Part shown: positions 9,500 through 19,880 of the stretch, piece by piece
Position numbering within the stretch: the first letter of the stretch is position 1
Layout of the letters: each line of letters begins with the position of its first letter
Source of the DNA: Zasmidium citrigriseum
Taxonomy: Eukaryota; Ascomycota; Dothideomycetes; Mycosphaerellales; Mycosphaerellaceae
Direction of reading: 5' to 3'
Assembly: GCA_002786025.1 (NCBI GenBank)
Contig: NHNW01000118.1
Location: forward strand, 1-20,264
Length of the DNA stretch: 20,264 bases
The notes under the pieces: model-generated
Told to the model about the DNA's origin: nothing
What the model saw: the letters and a program-made list of their open reading frames with translations, nothing else
Databases searched by the model: none
Made by a program: the position numbers and the translations under genes

Positions 9500-11460
9500 T
9501 ACGCTTTTACTCTCGAAGATTTACTCTATCTACGCTACTTCCTACCCTATACCCTAATCGCCGCTAAGCTAAAGCGACTTTATTTACGCCTTTTAGAAGA
9601 TTACTATAAGATATATAACCCGGGAAGCGCTCGCTTATTTAAATATAGCCTCCTACTATAAGATCGAGGCGGCGCTATAACTATCGGTCTCGATATACGC
9701 CCTTTACGGATATAGTCGCTCTCTACTATCTAATAAGCGGACTCGCTACTATAAGGTATATTAGAAACTATTAGAGCTAGATCTACTCTATCCTTATTAG
9801 GTCTTTATCGATACTCTAGCCCTATACCTTTACTACGACTATACGAGCGATATTCCTAATTCCGTAAGCGATCGTCTAATTACGACTCTAATCGGCCGGC
9901 TATAGGTACGTAAATACCTAAGGGAGTTAACCTACTACTATTTAGAATACTAACGAGCTTATAGCCCTCGAAGCCGCGCCGCCTATAGAGCGTCGCTCTA
10001 GTAGAGAACTATAGTATCTATCTCTAGGCCGTTATATATAATAGCGATAGTATCCGCCCGTATAAGACCTACTATAGCGTAGTCTATTAGTACTATATAC
10101 GCGATCGAATTAGGCGCCTTAACGACGAGTCCGACGCTAACGTATTACTAGAGATAAGCGAAACGTAAGTTACGACAATCGATATATTATATATTTACTA
10201 CCGAGCCGTTATCGAGAGGTAGGAGCGGACTATATAAGGCCTAGAGATAGTATTTTAAGCTCTAAAGGGGTACTACGAATAACGGGCGGTTAAGGTAGCG
10301 TAAGATTAGAAGAGAGCGACCGAGGCGGTAGAGAAATAGGTAGAGAATCTAGACTAGGCTACTAGGTAGGTATAAGAGTATAGCGTAGATCGGCTAGACG
10401 ACTTTCGGTTACTTTAAGGTCGAATCGTATATAAGTAGGGATTAGACTACCTTCCTTATCTATAATATCGGCTAGAGAGTTCGATTAGAAACGTAGGTAT
10501 ACCCTTACTAGAAATAAAGTAGTCTCTTAAGTAAAGAGCCTAGAATAATCGAGCCGTAGATTATATCTATTATCTATCTAGCTATATCCTAGCCTAAAAT
10601 TTATCTATATACTATAACCGCTTACGGTCTAGATAGCTATAACCGATATACTATAGTCCCTCTATTTACGAGTTAGTCTACTTATTTAGCTTCTTAAACC
10701 CTAAGAACCTCGAATCGAGAAGCCGTCCGTTTTAGTCCTAGTTACTCGTATCTATAGGATCGGTAGGTCTTCCTATAATCCTCTCTACCTACGCCGTCGT
10801 CGCGGATATATATAGGTCCTTATCTTTAAGCTCTACGCCTATATTACTAATCTAGACCTCCGTTAGTACTAGCGAGGTCTATTTCTATCCCTCTTTAATA
10901 AAGACTCGAATCCGCTATATCCGAACGTCCTTTATCCGCTTAAGATCCCTACGCTTAATATCTTCGTTATAATCTATCGCTATCTAAATCGTCTTATTAT
11001 TCTAGTCTCTTACTATAGCTAGGCCCTATATATACTAAGTATCGACTATCGACTATTAATCTATCTACCGGGGATTCTTAAAGCCGTTAATAAACCGCTC
11101 TACGCTAGTATTTACGAAGGCCGTTATATTACTAACGTAAGAAGAAGGCTATAAATCTACTACTCCTACTTATACCTTACCGCGCCCGCTACGGCCGCTA
11201 GTCGGCTCCCTATCTAGTCTTATAATAAAATCTCGCTAGTTAGCCGCTTACTCGAAGCCTATCTACTCGTTACGTTAATTTAAGGTAGCGTACGTAAACG
11301 GCTAGGGATATACTTAGACGGCGTCGTTAGCGAAGGCTATATCGGTAGTAGTCTAGAGGCTACCTAACTAAGCCGTTATATTAGGCGTACGATACGACGC
11401 TAGCGTCGGTCGACTCTATAGAGTAACGAAAGATATCTTAGCGCCTATCTTAGGGAGTAG
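9500..11460 (+). pseudogene. Long RIP-killed coding relic with predicted coiled coil, function unknown
   Basis: The first part, about 9500-10000 (codon starts such as 9870), reads ITREALAYLNIASYYKIEAA and SDIPNSVSDRLITTLIGRL. The frame then changes at about 9990-10030 and stays open, apart from TAA/TAG, to about 11460 (codon starts such as 10124 and 11387), some 480 codons. This second part begins with LNDESDANVLLEISETxVTT, which keeps an ACA codon at 10175. Next comes a stretch rich in Glu, Gln, Lys and Ala (about 10260-10400) that looks like a coiled coil. The C-terminal portion includes VRYDASVGRLYRVTKDILAP. Total about 650 codons. I do not recognise the family. The single frame change may mark an intron. 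Confidence 0.55.
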
Positions 11461-11889
11461 TAATATAAGATATCGACGAGAGGCTTTCTTAGAGTAGTAT
11501 CTACTTAATAGTAGCTTAATTATAAGTAGTTTTAATCGATTAAGAGTAGTTTTAATTAATTAAGAGTAGTATTATTAATTAGGTAACTATAGTATACCGG
11601 TAAAATACTTAAAGCGACGATAGCGCTCCTAGTATATAACCTACTAGTTATTAATAACGTAGATAGGTAGGAACGACTCTACTACTAATAGGGTAGGAGC
11701 GAGTTACTATCGCTAGAATCGCCCTATAGTATATAGGATCTCGCTCTCCCTTATAGAAGGACGAGCGAGGATAAGCTATAAAAAGGTAGAGCGGGATAGG
11801 TATTTATCTATATAGATTAGGTATATCTATACTTTCTTATCGCGCCTATTATAGCGAGTTATATAACTATACTAGTTAAGCTTAAAGCC
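11461..11889. other. Intergenic interval with a triple 18-20-bp repeat
   Basis: It lies between two + strand relics. Three adjacent units of 18-20 bp (11524-11541, 11542-11561, 11562-11580) read AAG(AG)TAGTTTTAAT(CG/TA)ATT or close to it, again with CG in one copy and TA in the next. The rest shows no convincing frame. Confidence 0.6.
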
Positions 11890-13850
11890 CGCTTCTTCCC
11901 TTACTATTCTTATAGCGACGCTACTACTACTACTATAACTACTACTAGGCCGCCTTTACTCTCCTATACGCTATATACTACTTCTTCGTAACACCCTCTT
12001 ATCTTTACTATACCTACTATAACCGGCTCGAACGATACTATACTAATTATCGAGCTCGGCGCTACGCTATAGAAGTTAATAGAGTAAAATACCTACCGTT
12101 AATTTAAATATACGATCGCTAATACAAGTATAGTAATAACTAAGACGAGCTAGAAGTTATAGGAGCTAACGCTATTCGAGAGGAACTCGGCGCGATAGGT
12201 ACCTAGTCCGAAGACGATACGAGGTTCGAGCCCTCTAGCCGTATAGCGACTTTAGTTAATAATAGCGAGATTATTAAATCGCCGTCGTAACGCCCGCGTT
12301 AGAAGTTACTATTATAGCGCTCTACTCGTTCTACTCTCGTAGAGCTTAAGAGAAGGTATAGTATACTTACGAGTTAGACCGACCTAGGGAGCTCGATCTA
12401 TTCGGTACTATCTAGTCTAGTTCGTAAAGGAGAGGCTAGTATTAAGGATAATAGAGAGTCGGAAGTCGAAACGTAACTAGGTAGTAAGAGCGAGGAATAT
12501 CTAGGTCTATTATCGCCGTCTCCGCCGTTATTACTATCGCTACCCCTACTACCGCTACGCCTACTACTAGCTTCGTCTACCGTCCCTCGACCTAAGCTAG
12601 TAGGTCTAATACTAAAGAAGCGTAGGCTAAAGCCTAGGAGTACTAATATAAATATAGTTATTCGCCGGCTAGAAGACTTAGAAGCGTACTACGCTTATTT
12701 ATACGTCGAAGACGTAAGTCTATTCCGCTTCCCTTCCTCTTACCTTCTATCTAATATCGAATAAAATAGCAATAGTAGAAAGTATAGCTAGATCGCTAGC
12801 GTAACCTCTCGTATATAGGCCGAATCGAAGAGATAGACTTTAGCTAGTAGCGGGCGTTAGGCTATAGTTACTATATCGAGAACGGATATAAGTATAAGGA
12901 GTATATAGTAGCTAGTAAGGCTAGGTTTAAGAGTTAACGGTATAGTCGCTACCTCTATTATCGTTATAAGTACGTCTAGATAGTATATCTTAATAGCTAC
13001 TTTCTTCTTTTACTACTTTCTCGCTATACTATAGCTTTAAGTACCCCTTAGCCTATCGTATAATTACTTATCGTAATACTAATCCTACCCGTATACGTTC
13101 CTCGGCGTACGATAGGCGATACCTACTATTTACTCGTTCCGTAGGAATATTATCCTTCGTTTCGAGACTTAGGGTAGTACTAATAGTAGATATTAATTAG
13201 ATTTCTAATTTAGTAATAGTTTCTATACTTAAAACGGTATTAGTAACGATTCTCTATACGAATCGTATCGGATTAAGCTTAAACTTTATAGATATTCTTC
13301 GAACTATTATCTAACTTAGTATAGCGAGTTTCGAGTAGTAATAGCTTAATTCGAGATATCTCCTCTATAGAACGCTCGTCTAAAGCGTAAATCCTATAGG
13401 TTTTTTACCCTAAGTACTATAACCCTAGTATACCGTATATTACCTTAGTATACGAGTACTTACTTATTATAGCTAAAAATAGTAGTAATAAGTAAGTAAT
13501 CGTATAGAGTACCTATACGGCGAATATAGAGTCGGAGCTATCTCCGGGCTCTAATATTACCTCCTAATTATACTATTAGCGATATCTTCTAGATTCTAAG
13601 TACTCTAATACGACTCTAACGAGATTCCGAGTAATTTAATACCGATAGGTATATAGCTATACCCGAAGAAAGAGAAAGAGCTAGCGAGGAGGAGGACGCT
13701 ATCGGTACTAGTAAATAAGAGTACTAGGTAGGCGTATAGGTTTATTAGGTTTAATCCCGTACGGTATAGAGGCGTTAAGAGTAAGGAGTACTACGAGATC
13801 CGAGAAGAGCGAGACGATATAAGATTCTAACCCTATATAACTAAAGGTAA
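11890..13850 (+). pseudogene. Long single-frame RIP-killed relic, function unknown
   Basis: One frame (codon starts such as 12210 and 13686) keeps coding composition from about 11890 to about 13750-13850, some 620-650 codons with no frame-breaking indel. It begins with a Tyr-rich part containing FFVTPS (ACA codon at 11991). It continues with TxSEDDTRFEPSSRIATLVN and EDLEAYYAYLYVEDVSLFRF, then a weaker stretch at about 12800-13100. Further on are GSTNSRYxLDFxFSNSFYT and SDSLYESYRIKLKL-like sequence, and it ends in an acidic segment IAIPEERERASEEEDAIG near 13660-13705. Many Tyr codons will have been His or Cys, so any zinc-binding motif would be masked. No family is recognised. Coding composition is clearly better than in the other two frames. 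Confidence 0.6.
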
Positions 13851-14159
13851 CCGAGAGTAAACTAACTTTAATAACTTCTAAAACGCCGCCGAAGTAGAAG
13901 TCGGCTATAGTAGAAGATAACCTATATATACTTCTTCGGCCTTTCTACTATAGTAAACGCCTTATAGATCCGATTAATACTAATAAGGATAAATAGAACC
14001 TCCTCGTAGTATTCCTATAGGTTAAAAGCCTAGTTAGGTTAGCGATATATAAATAAATAGCCGCGTCTAGCTCTAGGGCGGAAAGAGAATTAATATATCT
14101 AGTTATTAAACGGATAAAGACCTACGTATCGTCTTCGAGGGACGGTAGAAGAGCTTCGA
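13851..14159. other. Intergenic interval with interleaved inverted words
   Basis: It contains GCCGAAG (13888-13894) and CTATAGTAGAA (13905-13915), followed by their reverse complements at 13934-13940 and 13943-13953. The order is A-B-A'-B', so they cannot form one simple hairpin. Nothing else is supported. Confidence 0.4.
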
Positions 14160-14630
14160 TATCTATCGATCTAGCCGCTAGGAAGATAAGAGATAGGCTT
14201 ATTTTACTACTAGGAAGAGTAGAGATTAGAGTATTAAGCTACTAGGAAGAGTAGATACTAGAGTATTAAGCTACCGGGGAGACGAGAGACTAGTAGATCT
14301 AGCCGCTAGGGACGCGTAAATCCCGTCGATCTAGCTATAGGGATAGTAGGAATCTATCGATTTTATAGGCGGGAAGGTAGGAATCTAGCGATTTAACGGC
14401 CGGGAAGGTAGAGATTAAGCTATTTAGCGGCCGGGAAGATAGGAATTAAGCTATTTAGTAGGCGGGTAAGGCGCTATTTACGGATTTAGCTAGCGGGGAA
14501 GGTAGGAATTAAGCTATTTAGTAGATAGGAACGCGGTATTTATAGATTTTAAAGATAGGACTTTATCGATCTAGCCGCTAGGTAGGTAGGAATCTATCGA
14601 TCTAGCTACTAGGAGAGGCTATACTTATAA
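14160..14630. repeat. Degenerate 31-bp minisatellite
   Basis: The word ATTTAG/ATCTAG followed by C(CG/TA)(GCC/CTA)-GG recurs at 14329, 14360, 14391, 14422, 14453, 14484, 14515 and 14546, exactly 31 bp apart. Further units lie on either side (14233, 14265, 14297 upstream; 14569 and 14600 downstream, 31 bp apart). The unit carries a G-rich GGGAAGGTAGG segment. Some units have TAGCCGCTAGG where others have TAGCTACTAGG. A 31-bp period is not a multiple of three, so this was not a coding repeat. Confidence 0.9.
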
Positions 14631-15149
14631 ATTTAGCGGAGGAGAGGCTACTACTCGATAAAAGCTAGATCTAAGATAGGATATCTACGATAAGGGCGGG
14701 ATCTCTAGTCGCTCTAGGGAGGACGAGGTCGCGATATTAAATAGCTTATACGAAGACGAGGGTACGATTTAAATCTTATAAGACTAGATATAGCGAAGAT
14801 CTCGTAACTTTAAAATAGGATTAAGATAAGATCTAGAGCCTTATAATACTAGATATAGCGAAGATCTCGTAACTTTAAGATATAATTAGGTCGAGATTTC
14901 GAGACTATATCCTTCGATAAGTACTAGACGGTAGTATATATTTCGATAGACGATTCGAGGATATCTTTAATTATAGATAAGGATAAGGTATAGATTATAA
15001 GCTATATAGAAGGAAGTAAACTTGAAACTTCTAAGTATTATACTATTTTACCTATTATATCTCGTAAGTAATACGCTTAAATAATCTATATAGAAGCCCG
15101 ATCTAGTTTTAGTATCGACTAACGTACTCTCTCCTACCCTCCCCGTTAT
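14631..15149. other. Intergenic interval with a 65-bp duplication
   Basis: I see no convincing frame. It holds a tandem duplication of period 65 (about 14776-14818 and 14841-14883, sharing AGATATAGCGAAGATCTCGT) and the only TGA on the + strand (15023). Confidence 0.6.
14776..14883. repeat. Tandem duplication, period 65 bp
   Basis: CTTATAA(G/T)ACTAGATATAG and the following 23 bases occur at about 14776 and 14841. The unit ends diverge, including AAG versus GAG after TA or CG. Confidence 0.85.
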
Positions 15150-18100
15150 CGTTATAATAGTCTATACCTCTTATATCTATAGTAAAGGCTATCTCGAATC
15201 CTCCGAACCCTTAGGCGTATCTATACTATAGTAGAATAGGCGGAGGTAGTCGTTACCCTCCTATTAGAGCTATCTAACTACGAACGCCTTAATATCGCTA
15301 TTTATAACGAAGTTTCTCGGTAGTATTTACTTCTATTTACGAGTACTAGCCTACGGAGTAATACTCGGATCCGCCGCGCGAGGGTCGTACTAGTATTTAT
15401 AGATCTCCTACGCCCTCTCCTCTCGTAGCTCCTACTCGCCTCTATATCTACGTCTAATTTCTAATAGTAAAATAGGACCGTTATTCCTATCGTCGTAGAA
15501 ACGAGATACGGCGTCGTATAATACCCTAGTATACTAACGCTATAACTATATCTAATCTCTCTACTCTTTACTAAATAGTACCGCCTTTAGGTAGCGTAAC
15601 GCCCGCCTCTAGAGCTATTTAAGGACCGCTAATACTCGATAGAAGTAAGAGTAGACTTCTCGATATAGCCGCTACGCCTCGCTATAGACTCGATACTTCT
15701 ACTCGTCTCCTAGTACGCCTTAGTATAGAAAGTCGTATAGTAGCGTTAGTAGACTATTAGGGATCTCTACGCTATTAATATAGATCGTATATAAGTACCG
15801 AATATATATAGGCTACCGATTTAGAGGTATTCCCTATATAGTAGAAGGCGTATTAATAGTAAAGCGGGAAATCGGCTTCGTACTTAGATAGGATAGTACT
15901 CGATCTATCGCGCTAGTAAGGAGAAGCTCGCCCGTTACGACTATTAAGTAGGAGGGAATTCGTAACCTAGACGGGGCGGGTAAGGTAGCGCTACTTAGTC
16001 CTCGACTAAGCGGGCTTAATATTATTACGGAATCTATAGCGGTATAAGTAGCGATTAAGCCGCCGCGCCCGGCCGATATAAGTATACCTTTAAGTAGTTT
16101 CGGGTATATAAAGAGTAGATTCGTAAAGGGAGGATATAGTATAGTTAGAGGAAGAAGTACTATAGCGGTACGAGGGCCTTTTTAATAGTAGCTTCGGATT
16201 ACGAGAACTACTACGTTACTAGGCTAGTAACTATATCTATCGTATAACTATAATTATATACTTCTACGGAGCGGATAGTAGAGCGGCTTATAGATATACT
16301 TCTAGCTTCTAATCTTACCGAGACGAACTATCTCGTAATAGCGATATATACTCCTAAGTCTAGGTATACGAGCGTTCTAGAGATAGGTATTTCGTATTAT
16401 ACCCTATCCTATTACTCGTTAATACTATATCGTCTACGATAATCGACTCTAGTAGTATTCTATCTTCTTCTAGCTCCTTCCTTAGTAGGCCTATATATTT
16501 AGATACCTACTTCTACTTAGCTATAAGTATATTTATCGAGACCTCTACTACGACTATCTTTATAAGATCCTAGCGGTCCCTTAATAATTTTAAGCGTAGT
16601 TCCTCGTTCTATCTCGTTAGTAAGAAGGGGCCCTATATAGGAATACCGTAGCGGTCTACTACTTCGTCTTTAGGGTATTTAAACGGCTCCTCCGTTCTCT
16701 ATCTCTTTAGCTCTAGGGATTTCCCTATACTCGATAACCTCTTACTATTCGTACTCGACTCTACTATCTCTATATATACTTTATAATATATATACGTCTT
16801 TAGGCGACTAGTTACCTAGTAATTACTATAGGGTAGAGATCGATTTATTTAGTACGAATACCTATAGCCTTCGAACTACCTAGAAGTCTTCTTATAGGAG
16901 TTATACTCGTCTTAGTATAGGTAGTTTAGTACTATATATTTCCCTACTTCTATACCGAGTATATAATAAAGGGCGGCTCTCCTTACTCTTAGACTTACGA
17001 AACTCTAAGTAGACCCTTTAGAGGTATTTAAATAGGATATATAGGCCTCTTGGAAACGTAATAATCCGCCTTCGCTATTAAGGACTCTCTAAGCGAGTAC
17101 GCGGTCCGTATTCTTCTTGTCTTTAATAAAACTATCGTTATATACGGATACTACGGCTCGTACGAACTACTACGAGTAGTCTTCTCTAACTACTAGGTAG
17201 ATCGAGAGAGCGGCGGCCTTAGTCTCTAAAGTAGGTACTATATTAATTTAGGAAGCGTTAACGTAGTAGATACGATCGGACGAACTACCCTAAAACCTAA
17301 CTACCTCGGTTCGAACGCTAGCTAGCTAAAAGGCTAACTCGACTTTACCTTATCTATTACGCTATATAGACGACCTCTAGTATTATCTATACGATACCTT
17401 CGGGAACGATACTAGAAGCGATATAGATATAACTAGGAGTTAAGGCGGAGTACGAGGGGGGCTATATAGCTAGAGATTCGAGCTATAATAAGTAATTATC
17501 GTTCCGTAGGATACGAGCTAGAGAGCTAAAAGTTCGAGGGAATATACGCGTTTTAAGGCGTAGAAGAGATAGGCTAGAGTATCGATTATTAGGATATATT
17601 AGGCTTCCCTAGGCGTAGAAGGGCCGGGTAGGAAAGCTAGAAATCTAAGCTACGATAAGAAACTACTCGCGTAAGAATAGCGGATACCGAGCTAGATATC
17701 TTCTACGAGTATATAGGTACTCTAACTATTATAGCTAAGACGACTTCGTCGCGTATATATTACTATACTACGTCTAGGACTTTCTCTAATAGCTCTATCG
17801 ATACTCGTAGTATTTTTAGAGAAATAGATAAGACCGTCGATTAGCTAGCTACTAACGGCGAACCTATTATAAATAGTAATAAGAGCTCGCTAAGTATTAC
17901 CTATATATCTAGCCTAAACGTCGGACGCTTACTAGAGAAGTCTAATAGCGCTATAGAGCTCTAGGGAAGGACTAGAACCTTTTATTAATATAGTAGCTCG
18001 AAATAATATATAACTAGATACCGGTTCGGCTCTTTAGGTACTACTAGATATTATAGGAGCTATCTAGTTTTCGAGGTCCTACTAAACATTAATAGTAGTA

Positions 18101-18440
18101 ATATCGGTAAGAATAATACCCTATAATACGGCGAGATTAGTAGTAACGCCTTTATAATTTTAAGTAAACTAATAGCTTTTAATAGGTAGATTATTAAGCT
18201 CGGGTATCTTAATATAAGAATAGAAACATAAGGCTCTTAGCTAGTAAATATAGAAGTAGAAGGCTATCGGCTAGTAAGTATAGAGAGGAATATAGCCGCT
18301 TATTATAAAAGGAAACTATCCCTAGAAGCTAGTATCGAGAATCCTATAAAGAATAGTCTACCTAGCCTAGCCCGTCGCTTATATTATCGTATTAGAAAGA
18401 AAAGAAAGCTAGAACTCCGCCTATTACTACCTACGAAGGA
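15150..18440 (+). pseudogene. Very long RIP-killed coding relic (~1,100 codons), function unknown
   Basis: The frame with codon starts such as 15267, 15951 and 16320 is coding-like from about 15150 to 16440. It reads SNYERLNIAIYNEVSR, a Gly/Gln/Ser-rich part near 15950-16010, then SGTRAFLIVASDYENYYVTR and LLASNLTETNYLVIAIYTPK. At about 16440 the signal moves to another frame and then continues for some 660 codons: QRS-like linker, KDSLSEYAVRILLVFNKTIV (with GTC and TTG codons at surviving TGs), KFEGIYAFxGVEEIGxSIDY, IADTELDIFYEYIGTLTIIA, SIFREIDKTVD, YGEISSNAFIILSKLIAFN, and a very basic tail near 18360-18440. The 3' end is uncertain; coding character in two frames continues to about 18570, overlapping the convergent relic. 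IADTE was compared with the family B polymerase DTDS motif and does not match. Family unknown. Confidence 0.55.
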
Positions 18441-18559
18441 AAGGAAACTAGCCTAGAGATAGAAGAAAGAGACCTAGTATTAGCTAGTCTATTATCCGAA
18501 GGGAATAATAGAGCTAGTATAGAAAGAGAAGAGGTAGCTAGAAAGGTAGCTATCCTACT

Positions 18560-19690
18560 AAGCTATTAAGTTAAGGTCTAAACCCCTACTAGCTACTACC
18601 GCTAGAGTCGCCGCTATTACTACGCTTACCTTAATCGTCCTTCGCTAGTATAGAGGGACTAAATAGCTTACCCTTACCCTTACTAGTAATAGTACGAGTC
18701 TATAGCTACTAACTAAAGGTAGCTAATAACCCCTACTAGATATTAGTATAGATCTCCTATATCTTAGAAGCCTAGGAGGGGTAGCTAGAGTAGAAGTTAA
18801 AGTCGATAGTAATATAGCTATAGTATATACTAGTAGTAGTAACCTTAATTTGCCGCTCGAAGTTAAGTAGCTCGGGGACGGTAATATTAGTACCCTTAGC
18901 GACGAACTTAATACTAGATATAACGGAATTCTAATAGGATAGTAGGTCGGCGTCGCTAGCGATTTCGAGGCGGTTTTCGGCTAGCGTCTAAGGCGAGGAT
19001 AGAGGAGGCCTATTACTATTATAGAAGGCGGAGCTAAAGAAGTAGTTCTCGTTACGACCGTCGACTATATACTTAGTATAGGTACCTTAGAATAGGCTAG
19101 GATAGGTAGTATAGATATTAAAGTAGCGGCTACCTTTCGCCTAGTAGCTCGTATAGCGAGTATTACCCTTATTCTTAAGCTACTAGTTCGATAGGTAGAG
19201 TTTAGCCTACTTCTATAAAGTAGCTAAAATAGTAGGTAAAGTATTCGGGCTAACTATAAGATCGAAGGTAAAGTTAGGTTAGATAGTAGGCGTATACTCG
19301 ACTTAATTAGTAGAAAGCGGATATATAGCTAGGGTAGCGGGCGGGTTCTTAAGCGACTTAAAGAGGCCGTTCTTTTCGACTAGGTAGCTATTAATAATAG
19401 TAATAGCCTACTACTAGGATATAGCGGCGCCCTTAATAGAGGTAGTATTATAGACGAGCTTATAGATTCTCTCGATTAACTTCTCGCGCTCGGACTTCTT
19501 ACCTAATAGCGTATCCTTCTTACTATCGCGGGATAGTAGACGCTAGCTACCGCTACTACTACTAGATATAGGATTACTAGTCGGCTAGCTAGTTAGAGTA
19601 ACGTCGAAGCTAGCTATAGTATCGCTAGGGTTAATAGAGCTACGCCCGTATTAGTTTAGTTAAGAGCGCCCCGCTATAGCTTTACTTTAC
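18560..19690 (-). pseudogene. Single-frame ~370-codon RIP-killed relic, function unknown
   Basis: This is the cleanest relic: one - strand frame with no frame change from about 19690 to 18560. The N-terminal portion is Ser/Thr-rich (SFDVTLTSxPTSNPISSSSS). Next comes a charged helix-like stretch (KKDTLLGKKSEREKLIERIY) and a middle domain with TKYIVDGRNENYFFSSAFYN and NRLEIASDADLLS. Then KGTNITVPELLNFERQIKVT, which includes a surviving CAA codon on this strand (CA complement of TG 18851). The C-terminal tail is low-complexity and rich in Ser, Gly, Lys and Gln (KGKGKLFSPS, SNSGDSSGSS). A globular core with a disordered N- and C-terminus would fit a structural or nucleic-acid-binding protein, but that is inference. 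It is convergent with the relic at 15150-18440. Confidence 0.65.
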
Positions 19691-19699
19691 CTTAATAAG

Positions 19700-19880
19700 T
19701 ACGTCTTATATAAGCTAAGCGCCTTATTAATAGCGGGAAAGCGGGGGAAAGCTAGCGGTAGAGTTAGTATAGTTATTAAGTATTATTAAAGGTATAAGAG
19801 GTTAGAAGAGGGAAGAGAAGAGGGAAGGTAGTAGTAAAGAGGTAGTTATTTAGTTTAAGTTAAGAAGTAGAAGAAACTCT
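19700..19880 (-). promoter_or_regulatory. Possible promoter remnant of the 18560-19690 relic
   Basis: On the - strand, the bases upstream of the probable start are strongly pyrimidine-rich (the + strand 19790-19870 is a GA-rich run). A CTTATATAAG palindrome lies near 19706-19715. CT-rich tracts just upstream of start codons are typical of ascomycete promoters. TATA-like strings are created freely by RIP, so only the CT tract carries weight. Confidence 0.3.

Noticed and set aside
17680..17710. Family B DNA polymerase DTDS motif (IADTELDIF)
   Set aside because: The motif reads DTEL rather than DTDS, and no KxxxNSxYG or SLYPS block was found upstream.
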